A stretch of DNA of 64,000 bases from Salvia splendens (taxonomy: Eukaryota > Streptophyta > Magnoliopsida > Lamiales > Lamiaceae): positions 28,927,322 through 28,991,321 of the forward strand of contig NC_056032.1 of NCBI RefSeq assembly GCF_004379255.2. Direction: 5' to 3'. Within the stretch, counting starts at the first letter, position 1. Each line of letters starts with the position of its first letter. The notes below the pieces were generated by a model. That model was not told the DNA's origin and did not search any database. It was given only the letters and a program-made list of their open reading frames with translations. Made by a program: the position numbers and the translations under genes. Of the stretch, positions 52,832 through 64,000 are shown one piece after another.

Positions 52832-53499
52832 TGAAGGTGACGACATCTGTAACGGAAATATAATTACGAGGAATTAAACTCAATTTCTATAAAGGAGGCG
52901 TGGATTGTTGGTTAGGGCTTCCAAGACTCTCGCCTTCACTCTGCAGATTCGCGAACCAGGTATGTTTTCTCCTAAAAATTCCTACTTTCCAAACTCCGAA
53001 TCCACAAGGAAATTTTTGCTTTCATTTTACGCCCAATTATTGCTAATTTACTTCAAAAGCAACGAAGAAATTCGCTAAATCAAAATCTAGTCCGGCTGCG
53101 ACTTGCTGAGTTGCCGTCAAGATGCTCCCTTTTTTCCCAATTAGTTATGCTCCCCACCATCTCCATGCATGTCGATTTAGTGTAGTTTGATTACGTTTGT
53201 ATTCACTCTTCATTTCCTCATTTAGGACACTGTCTGGTAATTCGATAGTACGAGGTTGCTGTGTCAATTGATTGAAAAACATTCTACTAGTATAATTTTT
53301 GAGTTTCTTACTGTTTTACATTTCCACTCCCAAAGGGGTTTTCAGTATATTGAGGTACATTACAAGGATTCAACTGGAGACCTACAGTAGTTGGTGAGGC
53401 GTTTTTCATGTCTTGCAAGTCCAAGGTGTTTATCCCACAAGATTGCCACTTGCATCTCAATAGGTGTTGACCATATCAATTACACCCAATAATCGTTCG
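52832..53499 (+). promoter_or_regulatory. 5' UTR exons of the CHR28 gene
   Basis: A likely leader exon ends at a consensus donor CGAACCAG/GTATGTTTT (52959/52960), and a further leader segment precedes the start codon after one of the AG sites at 53389 (CCTACAG) or 53462 (CAATAG). The Harbinger TIR ends only about 60-130 bp before the leader, so the core promoter must lie in or right beside transposon DNA. Confidence 0.5.
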
Positions 53500-56400
53500 A
53501 TGGCTTCAGCAGATCATATTGGTATCGCTTCCTCAGATAGTGATTATTCGGATTCAGATTCAGATTTCCGGGAAATAGATAATTATAGAGATGACTCTCC
53601 ACTTAGGGATACTGCCACTACTATCAATGATAGGGTCCCTCCATCGCAAGCATCCTCATCTCGTCCTAACTCCACAGGTAGCACCTAAACGATTGGTCCT
53701 TAGTCACTTTCTGGTGTTGCTCATTAGATATCATCCAGTTGCAGCTCACACTATTTTTTCTTGTGAAGATCCTTCTTCTTCCAAGAGTCAAATTGTTCAG
53801 TATGAATCTCCAGTGAGGGACACCACCCCTCATCCTAATTCGAGAGGTACCGCCTAAACTATTTGTCTTAAGTCACTTATTGCAATCCAACGGGTGGCAT
53901 GTGTCAGGTATTCCACATTTGCAGGTAACAATGGTCCTTCTCTTAAAGACCCTTCTTCTTCTAAGAGGCGAACTGCTCTTGATGAAATCCCATCAAGACC
54001 ACAAAAGCGACTAATTATTGCAGAGACTGCCGGTACTTCAAGTTCAAGGATAGACAGTAATACTCATCCTATGAAGAGAGTCCTTCCTGGTTTTCAGTCT
54101 TCTACCTCTAACCCACACAATCTAATAGAAAATGTAAGTGCCAGTGCAATTCGCGAAACACACGGGAAATCAATGTGGTCAAATCCTTCTAATGGAAGTA
54201 GAATATTACCTCCGGCTATGATGCCTGGAAAACATTCTTCAACCACCTCATTGGTTGCTTTAAATGATCCTTTCTATCAAACCGGGGTAGGTGAAGAGAG
54301 GCCTGTAGGACCTGATGAGAGATTGGTTTTTCAAGCTGCTGTGCAGGTACTGTCTGTGTATTTTACATTTTTATTGTTTTTTTCTTTATTTGTGACCGTG
54401 CTCAATTATGAATTTGCATTTTAATTTTACTGCATGGATTTCCTTACTTTTGTAATTTACTTGAACTCTCAGAAGCTAAAGCATCTTACTTGGATTATTG
54501 TTTATTCTAGCTTCTATATTATTCTTTCTGATGTTCCTCTCCAAAGTGGAACATTTTTATGTTCATTCTAATCTGAAGTGGAGTCATGCTGTGCTTGGGC
54601 ATACAAGTGCAGTCATGGACAAATTACATTAATAACATACTGGTGCATCACTTGGTTTACAACTTTAATTATCTGGATCAATAATGTAATGAACCTTCCA
54701 TAACCAAAACTCCTTAGCTTACCTTGAGCAGCAGAGTGTGAATACTTTTTTTCCAAGCATCAATAGTTGTCATGACCACCCTTTAGGGTTAATAAATACG
54801 GGCGATCGTGATTAAAAGAATTTAATAAACAGACGAAAAAGATTAGGGTTTCAACACAAGTTGGACCAACTATTAATATCCAATTAAATAACCAAGAGTT
54901 TAATATTATCCAACAAGAAGTTCGGAATATCCATTATCCTAACAATTAAAGTTGTCGGCCCAAATAAAACATGAATAAACAAAAAGTCACAGCGGAAACG
55001 ACCAAGAGAAAGAGTGACGTCATGTGTGAAGACACAACGACACCCAAGGTTCAAAAACAACCATAATATCTTAAATTCACTTGCTCAACACCACCACATC
55101 CTCGTCGCCGCTCAACCTGCACATAAGGAAAACACATGCAGGGCTGAGTATTATAAGAATACTCAGTGGCTCATGCCGAAAACATTTTTCAATAAAGAGT
55201 AATTTATCATGCCATTCACAAGTAACCATCGGGGTTTAGCTTTAGAATGTCCGAGGCACTCAAAATCATTTCCATTTCAAACATCGACTGATTAGTCATT
55301 TTCCCATAGACGTTTACCATATCTGCCAATACATGACTTGGAATGTGGCCACAAACCAAGCCACTAGACCGGCCAGCCCGTACACTAGCACACGATCTAC
55401 CATAGGTGTACACTAGCCCAAGTAGGGTTTGCTACAAGGACCCGAATTCGATTTATATAATAATGGCATAAAGCCCCATCAGATAGGCACGTAAAAATCA
55501 AACCATGGCATGATAAATACAGTTTCATTTCCATCGATAAAATATTTAGGACGTTGTCCTTATTTAAAAGAAAGCCCACCTCAATTGCTTAATTCTCTAC
55601 ACTTCCTTCCCTTTGGTATCTCGATTCCCTTGCGAAGTCTCACCTTTAGAATTTTAAATAATACATATATCAACATACTTTCCAATTAGATAAAATAAAA
55701 AAAATGCATGCACCCTAGTTGAAGTCTTTTATCTTGTTCCCTCGATTTTTCGCATATTTTCGATTATTCGGCGGCCGCTTGTGCCCATCAATGTTGTCAA
55801 ATAGCGGCTATAGCGGGGATATTGCGCTATAGCATATCAGTTTTTAATGAAAACGCTATCGCCACACCGATACGTAGCATTTTTCTGTGGCGGCCGCCAT
55901 ACCCGTGGCGGTCGTGGCGCCATAGCGCTACCATATCCCGCAATAGCGGTATTTTAGCCCAATTTTGACTTTTTGGTGCTAATTTTGACTTTTATTGGGC
56001 TTTTTATTTTTTAATTTAATTTTGCATAGGCCCAATCAGCCCACCCCAATAATTCTAACCCTAATTCCACAACCCCAATCTGCCTTCATCTCTACTCCTG
56101 CAGTCCTTCCACAATCTGCCACCCACCGTCGCGCCGCCGCCGGTTGCCGCCTAGCCAGCCCCCTCCAGCCCCACTCAGTGACTCAACCACCGCCCAGCCA
56201 TACAGCCCCTCCTATTCACAATCTGCACCCTACAGCCCCTCCTATTCACAATCATACCTAGAAAAGGGAAAGGGAAAAGGAAAAGGCTTGCGCTTGTAGA
56301 TGAAGAATCGGAAGAGGAAGAATTTGAGGATAGTGTAAGTGGAGATCAAGAGGAAGAAAGAAATGGAGGATGAAGATGAAATGGATGCCGATGATAGTGA

Positions 56401-59400
56401 TGATGATGAGCTAGAAGACTATGTTGAGCTTGATGATTGATGTCTATTGAGCTTATCATGGTTTTATGTTTTGTTGAACACTTGAACTAAAGACTTTAAT
56501 TGCTAGACTTTTATATAATTGTTTTCTATTTTATGCTTTATTACATGTTTTTAGAGTTTTTAATGTTATATTTTTATTATTTTCTAATTTTTTGAATTAT
56601 ATATGAATATATAAATATTATTTTATATATTTAATTAATGACCGCTATATCCCGCCATACCGATACGCTATATCCCTGTGGCATTTTTCGGGCGAACCGC
56701 CATGAACCGCTATACTGCTTTGACAACATTGGTGCCCATAATTCCTCCGTTGGCTCCTCGTACTTTCCTCCAAAATATAGAAATTAATTCCCAATATTTA
56801 TTTAAGCTCGTAATTAAATCCCCGCAATTATTTCTCTTCGAATTAATTATTTCCGACATAAGATAAAGTTATTCACTATTTGAATTATTGTGGAAATTAA
56901 TTAAATATTCTTCACCATTAAAGTTATTCATTGGTCCAAGTATTTAAATTAATTCCCAGCCCACTATTAGTCTTCAATTAATGGGCTGGGAATTAATTTA
57001 AATACTTGGACCAATGAATAACTTTAATGGTGAAGAATATTTAATTAATTTCCACAATAATTCAAATAGTGAATAACTTTATCTTATGTCGGAAATAATT
57101 AATTCGAAGAGAAATAATTGCGGGGATTTAATTACGAGCTTAAATAAATATTGGGAATTAATTTCTATATTTTTGAGGAAAGTACGAGGAGCCAACGGAG
57201 GAATTATGGGCATAAGCGGCCGCTGAATAATCGAAAATATGCGAAAAATCGAGGGAACAAGATAAAAGATATCAACTAGGGTGCATGCATTTTTTTTTAT
57301 TTTATCTAATTGGAAAGTATGTTGATATATGTATTATTTAAAAATCTAAAGGTGAGACTTCGCAAGGGAATCGAGATACCAAAGGGAAGGAAGTGTAGAG
57401 AATTAAGCAATTGAGGTGAACTTTCTTTTAAATAAGGACAACGTCCTAAATATTTTATCGATGGAAATGAAACTGTATTTATCATGCTATGGTTTGATTT
57501 TTACGTGCCTATCTGATGGAGCTTTATGCCATTATTATATAAATCGAATTCGGGTCCTTGTAGGGCCGCAAACCCTACTTGGGCTAGTGTACACTTATGG
57601 TAGATCGTGTGCTAGCGTACGGGCTGGCCGGTCTAGTGGCTTGGTTTGTGGCCACATTCCAAGTCATGTATTGGCAGATATGGTAAACGTCTATGGGAAA
57701 ATGACTGATCAGTCGATGTTTGAAATGGAAATGATTTTGAGTGCCTCGGACATTCTAAAGCTAAACCCCGATGGTTACTTGTGAATGGCATGATAAATTA
57801 CTCTTTATTGAAAAATGTTTTCGGCATGAGCCACTGAGTATTCTTATAATACTCAGCCCTGCATGTGTTTTCCTTATGTGCAGGTTGAGCGGCGACGAGG
57901 ATGTGGTGGTGTTGAGCAAGTGAATTTAAGATATTATGGTTGTTTTTGAACCTTGGGTGTCGTTGTGTCTTCACACATGACGTCACTCTTTCTCTTGGTC
58001 GTTTCCGCTGTGACTTTTCGTTTATTCATGTTTTATTTGGGCCGAAGCTTTAATTGTTAGGATAATGGATATTCCGAACTTCTTGTTGGATAATATTAAA
58101 CTCTTGGTTATTTAATTGGATATTAATAGTTGGTCCAACTTGTGTTGAAACCCTAATCTTTTTCGTCTGTTTATTAAATTCTTTTAATCACGATCGCCCG
58201 TATTTATTAACCCTAAAGGGCGGTCGTGACAATAGTACTCTTCAACACTTAGTTTGTATCCTTTCTATATTAGTTTTCAGGGCAACTTCCAATTCAAGTT
58301 CAACTCTGATAAATATTCAAGCTAAAGCTCAATGTGTATACTGAACAGATCATTGTTTCATTTTACTCTCATTTTCTTGATTGCCTTACTATATGTAATG
58401 AGAAAGTTGTTCTTTTTTTGTGTATTGGATTTTATATGTTTTTATTGCAGGATCTTCATCAACAACAAAAAGAAGCTGATTTGCCTGATGGACTGTTGTC
58501 AGTTTCTCTTCTTAGGCACCAGGTCCTGTCTGCTTATTCATGGTACTTTTCTACTTGCGTTTGGGTATTTATGGTTTAATGCTTTGGCATTTTCTCTTTT
58601 CAGAGAATTGCTTTGGCATGGATGCTTCGTCAAGAATCATCTGGTTTGTGCATAGGGGGAATCTTAGCTGATGATCAGGTGGGCATGTTAGTCAGCAAAT
58701 TTATTTTCCCACGTCTAATTCAATAAAATTCCTCATTTTTAGATCTTTTTTCCTTCAATATACATTATAATTTTTCATACCCCCAGGGCCTGGGCAAGAC
58801 TATTTCAACGATTGCCCTCATACAAAAGCAAAAGACGCTGGAGGCCAAATCTAAAGCTAAGGAGTCGTCTTCTACCAAAACTGAAGCCTTTAACTTGGAT
58901 GATGATAATGGAGTTCGTGGTTGTGCTGCTCTTGATGATGCAAACCAGGTTAAAGTATCTGATGCTTTAGCAATGCTTCCACAAGCGAGTAATTCAACCC
59001 CCAAAAGTAGGCCAAGAGCAGGGACATTGATTGTTTGTCCAGCCAGCGTGGTTCGACAATGGGCTCGGGAGCTGGATGAGAAAGTCCCAAAAAAGGCTAA
59101 ACTTCGTGTTCTAGTATATCATGGAGGCAATAGGACCAAGAATCCTGTTACATTGGCAAGATATGATGCTGTTTTAACAACATATGCTATTGTATCAAAT
59201 GAAGTTCCAAAACAACCTTTGGTTGAAGGGGATGATGATGAATTAAAGGATGGAGTTGCAGTATCTTCTGCATTTGCCATGGAGAAGAAGCAGAAAAAGT
59301 CATCTGTTAATAAGAAGTTCAAGAAGGGAAAAAAGGATGATGTGAATGCTTCAGATAGAAATTGTGGCACATTAGCAAAGGTTATATGGTCTAGGGTTGT

Positions 59401-62400
59401 TTTGGATGAATCCCAGACCATAAAAAATCACAGAACTCAAATAGCTAGAGCCTGTTGTAGCCTTAAAGCAAAACGAAGATGGTGCTTATCTGGAACTCCA
59501 ATACAGAATTCTATAGATGAATTATTCAGCTATTTCAGATTTTTGAAATATGAACCATATGATAATTACAAAACCTTTGGTTCTTCTATCAAGGGTCTTA
59601 TTTTGAGAGACTCTGTTAAAGGCTACAAGAAGCTTCAATTTGTCTTAAGGAATATCATGTTGCGCCGAACAAAAGGTGATTTTATGCACTATTCGGCCAT
59701 TCGTTCATTTCCCTTTTTTGTGTTATATAACTGATGAAATTCTATAGTTTCCTAAAACTTCATATTTTGTATTTCCAGATTCACTTGCTTACTTCAGCAA
59801 TATTTTATTTTGATTCATGTTTTAAGGGTCATCATAATCTTTTTCTTGCTGTGATAGGTGACTTAATTGATGGTAAGCCTATTATCAACCTACCTCCCAA
59901 AAAGGTACACTTAACAAGGGTCGATTTTTCCTTGGAAGAACGGACTTTTTATGAGAAACTTGAGTTTGACTCACGCAAACAATTCAAGGTCTGTCACCTT
60001 ATTCAGTCTCCCCAATCCGTATATCCCCGTACCATCTTAGTTTGGCCTAGGTAGTAGGTGCAAATGAATGTTGCAACTGGCGGTGATACTGGCTTAGTCC
60101 TGAAGATAGTAGTCAAAATGTGCTACTTCATTCAGTATTTCCTCTTTAGGAGTGGTATTTCATCATTTCATGTGTTAATTTCTTGTCAAGTTTTCTCTTA
60201 CTGCTTTATTTTATATAGTTTCCAAGACTTGGTCTACCAGTCTTGTCCATAATAGAAGTCAGTTGCTAGCACCTTGCAATACCTGTATAATGAAAACCTG
60301 TATTTGCAGTTGCTGTTGCTGCGGATACTATCTTTTTAAGCTACTCTGGTTTACAGGCTCACTTCTTAGTTTGATATCTGGTTATTGTTTGCATTAATGA
60401 TTTGATGTTGTAACCATTGCTATCTCGAGGATTTTATTTCCTTGTGCTAGTTTAGAGCTATTGAGTATCTACCTTATGAACTGAAGTCTGAACAGCCACC
60501 AATTAATTACATACACCTATATATTGGCTTCAGATGTTTAAGCAAGGAGAAGGCTGAATCAAAATAGGGAAAACTTCATGCAACATTCCACTAGCATGCT
60601 TTTTAAGTACTGAATACATAGTACAAGAAAATTTCAGTTTTACTGATTCTGGATCTGGTTCTTGCACTGAATTTGTAGAGAAATGCTCCATAATAGTGAA
60701 AAGGGAATTATGTTTCCAGAACTTGAAATGTGAAAAAACATGTCATTGTTGAGATTGCAATATGTTACAAAAGCTGTGGTTTTGATATTTGCAGGCTTAT
60801 GCTGCTGCTGGTACCGTCAGTCAAAATTATGCAAATATCTTATTGATGCTTTTGCGTCTTCGCCAAGCATGTGATCACCCATTACTTGTCAAAGGGCTCA
60901 GCTCAGATCCTGTTGGAAAGGATTCGTCTGAGATGGCTAAGATTCTTCCCAGAGAACTACTTGTTAATTTATTGAAACCATTGGAAGCTTCACTGGCCAT
61001 ATGTCTTGTGTGCAGAGTACACTCTTTTCTATACTTCATTTGATTGCTGTTTAATTTGATCTCTTGGTAACTGTCATTTTTTCAAAGGAGTTGAGGTTTG
61101 ATTAAGCATGAGAGTCTTCAAGTATTGCTCTTTGCTATCATAACCTGCCAAAATTAATTGTAGCAATGGATTACCTGAAGTAGTATCCCAATTATGTGTT
61201 TCATAGCTCAAAAATATTGCCTTGATTATCCAGAAGAACAAGAAAGTAGTACCTATGAATTGTCTTCATTAGAGATCCTCTTTTTCCCTTATTCATCACA
61301 AATTCTTCAAGTTTTGGGTTAAATTAACAGAAAAAGCAAGAATTAATGTTGATTTGTGGATAAATTTTGTCCATATAAGGGAAGGGACTGGAAAATTATA
61401 TTGTTTGGGATTAAAGTCCCCATCTGATGGTTAATATTTTTTTTCATGGTGCTGTCGGTTATAAGGATTTGATGTATACATTTTATGTGCTACAGGATCC
61501 TCCTGAAAATGCAGTGGTCACAATGTGTGGGCACGTTTTCTGTTATCAATGTGTTTCAGATCATTTAACTGGTGAAGACAATACATGTCCTGCTCATCAA
61601 TGTAAAGAACAACTCGGTGCCGATGTTATATTTTCAAGATCCACTTTGAGGAGATGCCTGTGTGTTGATGTGGATGGTGATAGCCCTGTTCAGTACGAAC
61701 AGCATGATGAATCTGCAGTTCTACAGAGAAACTACGTATCATCAAAGATCAAGTCCGCTCTTGAAATTCTCAAGTCATGCACATCAAAAGGCCAGAGTTC
61801 AGAGTCACAGGATTTTTTCATATTTGACGAGGATGTTTCTGCATCTGATCATGAGTTTGAGGCAGCAAGTGTAGCACCTGAAAAGGCTATTGTTTTTTCA
61901 CAATGGACTAGCATGCTAGACTTAGTCGAGATGTCACTGAAGAACAACCATATCAGTTATCGCAGGCTAGATGGTACTATGTCAATAGTTGCTCGAGACA
62001 TGGCCGTAAAAGATTTCAACACTGACCCTGAGGTGGGGATCCCCATACCATTTCTTGTTAAGACTGTCTTATTTTTTCCTAGAATCCTCCAGTTTTGTTT
62101 CTTGTAATAGTTGCTTTGTTATACTCCCTCCTTCCCCTAAAAATAGAAACTCATTCCTTTTTGGCCAGTCCTCTAAAAATAGAAACTTTCCATTTAAGGA
62201 AATTTCTCTCTCTAATGAGGTGGGACCCATTTTTCACTAACACACTTTTCTTTCTATCTTTTTGTTACCTTACCAATTTTGCATTAAAACCCGTGTCATT
62301 TCAAAAGTTTCTATTTTTAGGGGACGGAGGGCGTATTCTTTAAATTATAAGTTGCTGTTGTCCAACTCTGCAGGTTGATGTCATGTTAATGTCTTTAAAA

Positions 62401-62761
62401 GCCGGGAATCTAGGACTCAACATGGTTGCTGCGTGCCGTGTAATCCTCTTGGATCTTTGGTGGAATCCGACAACAGAGGATCAGGCTGTTGATAGAGCCC
62501 ACAGAATAGGGCAGACTCGTACAGTTACTGTATCACGGTTAACTGTCAAGGACACAGTTGAAGATCGCATCCTGAGTCTTCAGGTACTTCCCTCAAGCCT
62601 TGTTGATGTTTGTGAATTTGAGGTTGGGGTTATAAGGATTGTGGATGTGTTTTCAGGATGACAAGAGAAAAATGGTGGCATCGGCGTTTGGGGAAGATCA
62701 AAGTGGTAGCCGCGGTGCTCGCCTCTCGATGGAAGACCTGAGATTTTTGTTTGAGGGCTGA
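53500..62761 (+). CDS. CHR28: SNF2/RING helicase-like ATPase, CHR28 (FRG) type
   Basis: Eleven coding exons: 53500-53677, 53745-53846, 53925-54346, 58451-58522, 58604-58678, 58787-59675, 59858-59988, 60795-61016, 61496-62032, 62374-62583, 62657-62761; 980 codons plus stop, all junctions in phase. The N-terminus is acidic/Ser-rich, then RVLPGF and RILPPAMM motifs. The Walker A (LADDQ/GLGKT) is split across exons 5 and 6. The DEAH-type box is DESQ (near residue 488), motif III is SGTPIQN. A C3HC4 RING (CLVC...CGHVFCYQC...CPAHQC) sits between the two helicase lobes, and the C-lobe has [11 protein letters not shown] and AHRIGQT. This layout defines the RAD5/16-like CHR27/CHR28 group, which in Arabidopsis interacts with SUVR2 and supports RNA-directed DNA methylation. 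Intron 4 (54347-58450) is enlarged by a transposon palindrome; intron 9 holds a Stowaway. Confidence 0.94.
53678..53924 (+). repeat. Tandem exon-intron duplication in CHR28
   Basis: Intron 1 (GTAGCACCTAAACGATTGG, then TTAGTCACTT) and intron 2 (GTACCGCCTAAACTATTTG, then TTAAGTCACTT) are homologous, and the exons after them both open with DPSSSK. The unit is about 170 bp. Confidence 0.65.
54768..58231. mobile_element. Palindromic LTR-like unit with 5-bp target duplication in CHR28 intron 4
   Basis: Left arm 54768-56962 (with a 951-bp hAT insertion incl. duplication) and right arm about 56980-58231 are inverted copies over roughly 1.24 kb each, meeting at a short non-paired centre (CTATTAGTCTTCAATTAA between CCCAGCCCA and TGGGCTGGG). 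Outer ends are TGTCATGACCACCC and GGGCGGTCGTGACA, i.e. TG...CA. The flanks are ATAGT at 54763-54767 and 58232-58236. Arm text (CTGAGTATT...ACTCAGCCCTGCATG, GTGCAGGTTGAGC, GGTCGTGACA end) is that of chromovirus-type gypsy LTRs. The arms differ by scattered substitutions (e.g. GTTGTCGGCCC vs GCTTCGGCCC). Confidence 0.85.
55789..56731. mobile_element. hAT element inside the left palindrome arm
   Basis: 943 bp, TIR CAATGTTGTCAAA / TTTGACAACATTG, perfect 8-bp duplication GTGCCCAT (55781-55788, 56732-56739). The opposite arm carries the unoccupied site (complement of 57200-57225, TTATGCCCATAATTCC). Contains GCGGC(T)ATAGCG-type repeats near both ends and a remnant of a transposase tail: 56254-56356 encodes [18 protein letters not shown], and after a frameshift [13 protein letters not shown] ends at 56441. 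Acidic tails of this kind close several plant hAT transposases. Confidence 0.88.
62122..62335. mobile_element. Stowaway MITE in CHR28 intron 9
   Basis: Ends TACTCCCTCCTTCCCCTAAAA and TTTTAGGGGACGGAGGGCGTA, TA flanks; begins 89 bp after the exon donor at 62033 and ends 38 bp before the next exon. Confidence 0.9.
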
Positions 62762-62958
62762 CGACGTTGAACAAATTGTTTTTCTTTTTTGTTGCCTGCG
62801 ATGCAATGGCCAATTTTTGAGTCCATATTTGCAGCATTTCCTGTTATCTGATTTAAACGACCAAATTAAGGGTTGATTTTTAATCATTATGCATATGAAA
62901 TTTATTCGGGTCAGCGAGGGATTGATGGTCGGAACGACACCCCTAATGAGGCTGTGGC
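62762..62958 (+). other. Probable CHR28 3' UTR
   Basis: Sequence directly after the stop codon; no strong polyadenylation signal could be singled out. Confidence 0.4.
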
Positions 62959-63096
62959 GACTCCACATTCCACTAAAGAGCATCCACAACCATATTCCTT
63001 AAATCATTCATTCACTACGTTATTCATGACTCCACATTCTACTAAAGAGCATCCACAACTATATTCCTTAAATCATTCATTCACTACGTTATTCAT
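62959..63096. repeat. Two 69-bp tandem repeats
   Basis: 62959-63027 and 63028-63096 are direct copies differing at three positions or fewer by eye; each contains ACTAAAGAGCATCCACAAC, a Harbinger-type terminal motif. Confidence 0.92.
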
Positions 63097-63888
63097 GAAT
63101 TCATATTGCTTTTTACCATATTCATTATTTCAGAATCAACACTTTACGATTAACCATTAATACTTAACTATTTGTGGATTCCATATTTTTATTTCAATTT
63201 ATTTTTTATAAAATCCAATCAAATTAGTTTTCTATAAACACATAATTATGCCTTCATTTAATATATATTTTAATAAATTTAATTCATATATTAAAATTTA
63301 AAAAGCAAAAATATGAAAGAAAGCAAAAAAAAAATAGGAAAAAAACTAAAACCAAACAAAATAGAATTAAAAACATGGTTTGCGGTTGGCTAGGTTCAAT
63401 TCCACTAAAGTTTGTCTCACTTCCTTTTATGCATTCGTCTTGCAAAAAAAAATTAGTTAAATTGTAGAGAGAGTAAAGTAAAAAAGAGAATAATATAGAT
63501 AATAGTCTTACTTACATTATTCTTTCTCTTAATTTACTTTCTCTCAACTTTAAATATTTATTATAGAATTATTTTTGCCTAACGAGTGCAATAAAGAAAG
63601 TGAGATAAACCTTCTGGGACGGAGGGAGTACTACCAAATTCAAACTCATTTTTAAATTAATCTATGGTACAACATCAAATATGGTGTAACTGCAATTGTG
63701 AGACAAAAACCCAAAAATGGTGTAAATGATTAGAGTAAAACTATTTTTCAATGTGAAATATACTAAAAAATGAGTTCGAGTTTGATACAAATGGTAGGAG
63801 ATAACTTAAACATGTGTATTAGTTATGAAACCTACAGAATTATAAATAGCCAAAGGTCATGAAAGACAACCATTGTGGATGTTTTAAG
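62974..63888. mobile_element. Possible Harbinger-type MITE
   Basis: Left end TAAAGAGCATCCACAACCAT, right end complement TTAAAACATCCACAATGGTT. Interior AT-rich, with a Stowaway right end (GGGACGGAGGGAGTA, 63616-63630) inside. The start is ambiguous because of the 69-bp duplication. Confidence 0.45.
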
Positions 63889-64000
63889 TTGTAACTCATT
63901 TCACTAACATAGTATAAAATCAATACTAATAAAAGTATATTATGTTAATTTCTTTCACTTATTTTTTTATACAGTATAAAGTTTGAAGTCAGTGTAATAA
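63889..64000. other. AT-rich intergenic end of window
   Basis: No feature seen. Confidence 0.4.

Noticed and set aside
57416..57784. 122-codon ORF, also present as a broken inverted copy at 55216-55579
   Set aside because: Lies in the LTR-like palindrome arms and is mirrored on the other strand; no recognised domain. Better explained as LTR sequence than as a gene.
1..64000. CRISPR arrays, prokaryotic operons, riboswitches or an integrated virus
   Set aside because: Spliced plant genes and plant transposons throughout. Tandem repeats found are microsatellites or transposon internal repeats without a spacer pattern, and retroelement sequences have LTR-retrotransposon domain order with no envelope or movement gene.

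Overview
This is a eudicot nuclear window. It holds intron-rich plant genes (GAUT7-type glycosyltransferase, NHL/LEA_2 protein, CML42-type calmodulin-like protein, PILS6-type carrier, RING-H2 E3 ligase, CHR28-type SNF2/RING ATPase) set in AT-rich DNA packed with plant transposons. No prokaryotic or viral operon is present. The species cannot be fixed from sequence alone; a Lamiales/asterid genome would fit but this is a guess.

Layout. 1-1.9 kb: Athila-type Ty3/gypsy remnant (gag tail joined to integrase) fused to the 5' end of a PIF/Harbinger element. 2-5.8 kb: Stowaway MITEs and three foldback (MULE-like) elements, one carrying a captured gene fragment. 6.0-11.6 kb: ten-exon GAUT7 homologue (+). 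13.3-13.9 kb: single-exon LEA_2/NHL gene (+). 14-17 kb: MITEs and a hAT transposase remnant. 17.3-17.9 kb: CML42-like gene (+). 18.2-23.3 kb: complete but dead Ty1/copia element (-) with two LTRs and a 5-bp target duplication. 24.6-26.4 kb: Stowaways around a nearly perfect 853-bp foldback MULE. 26.8-30.4 kb: ten-exon PILS6 homologue (+), tail to tail with a RING-H2 gene (-, 30.7-31.9 kb). 32.8-37.1 kb: chain of PIF/Harbinger elements, a MITE followed by a Myb-like-ORF element that is itself split by a transposase-ORF element. 39.1-39.4 kb: 3' remnant of a RING gene (-). 39.8-47.4 kb: large copia element (+) with a truncated 3' LTR. 47.9-49.0 kb: Pack-MULE carrying a complex I NDUFB3 exon. 49.5-52.8 kb: Harbinger transposase gene (-) broken by a self-nested hAT MITE. 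53.5-62.8 kb: eleven-coding-exon CHR28 homologue (+), whose fourth coding intron (numbering from the start codon) holds a 3.46-kb palindrome built from inverted LTR-like arms with its own 5-bp target duplication and a hAT insertion in only one arm.

The host genes show no operon-like relation. They serve pectin synthesis (GAUT7), calcium signalling (CML42), intracellular auxin homeostasis (PILS6), ubiquitylation (RING-H2) and chromatin/silencing (CHR28). The most unusual content is structural: the palindromic LTR unit, the split Harbinger nest, and the captured gene pieces. Exon boundaries given below were derived by hand from GT/AG sites and phase continuity; every joined reading frame closes exactly.
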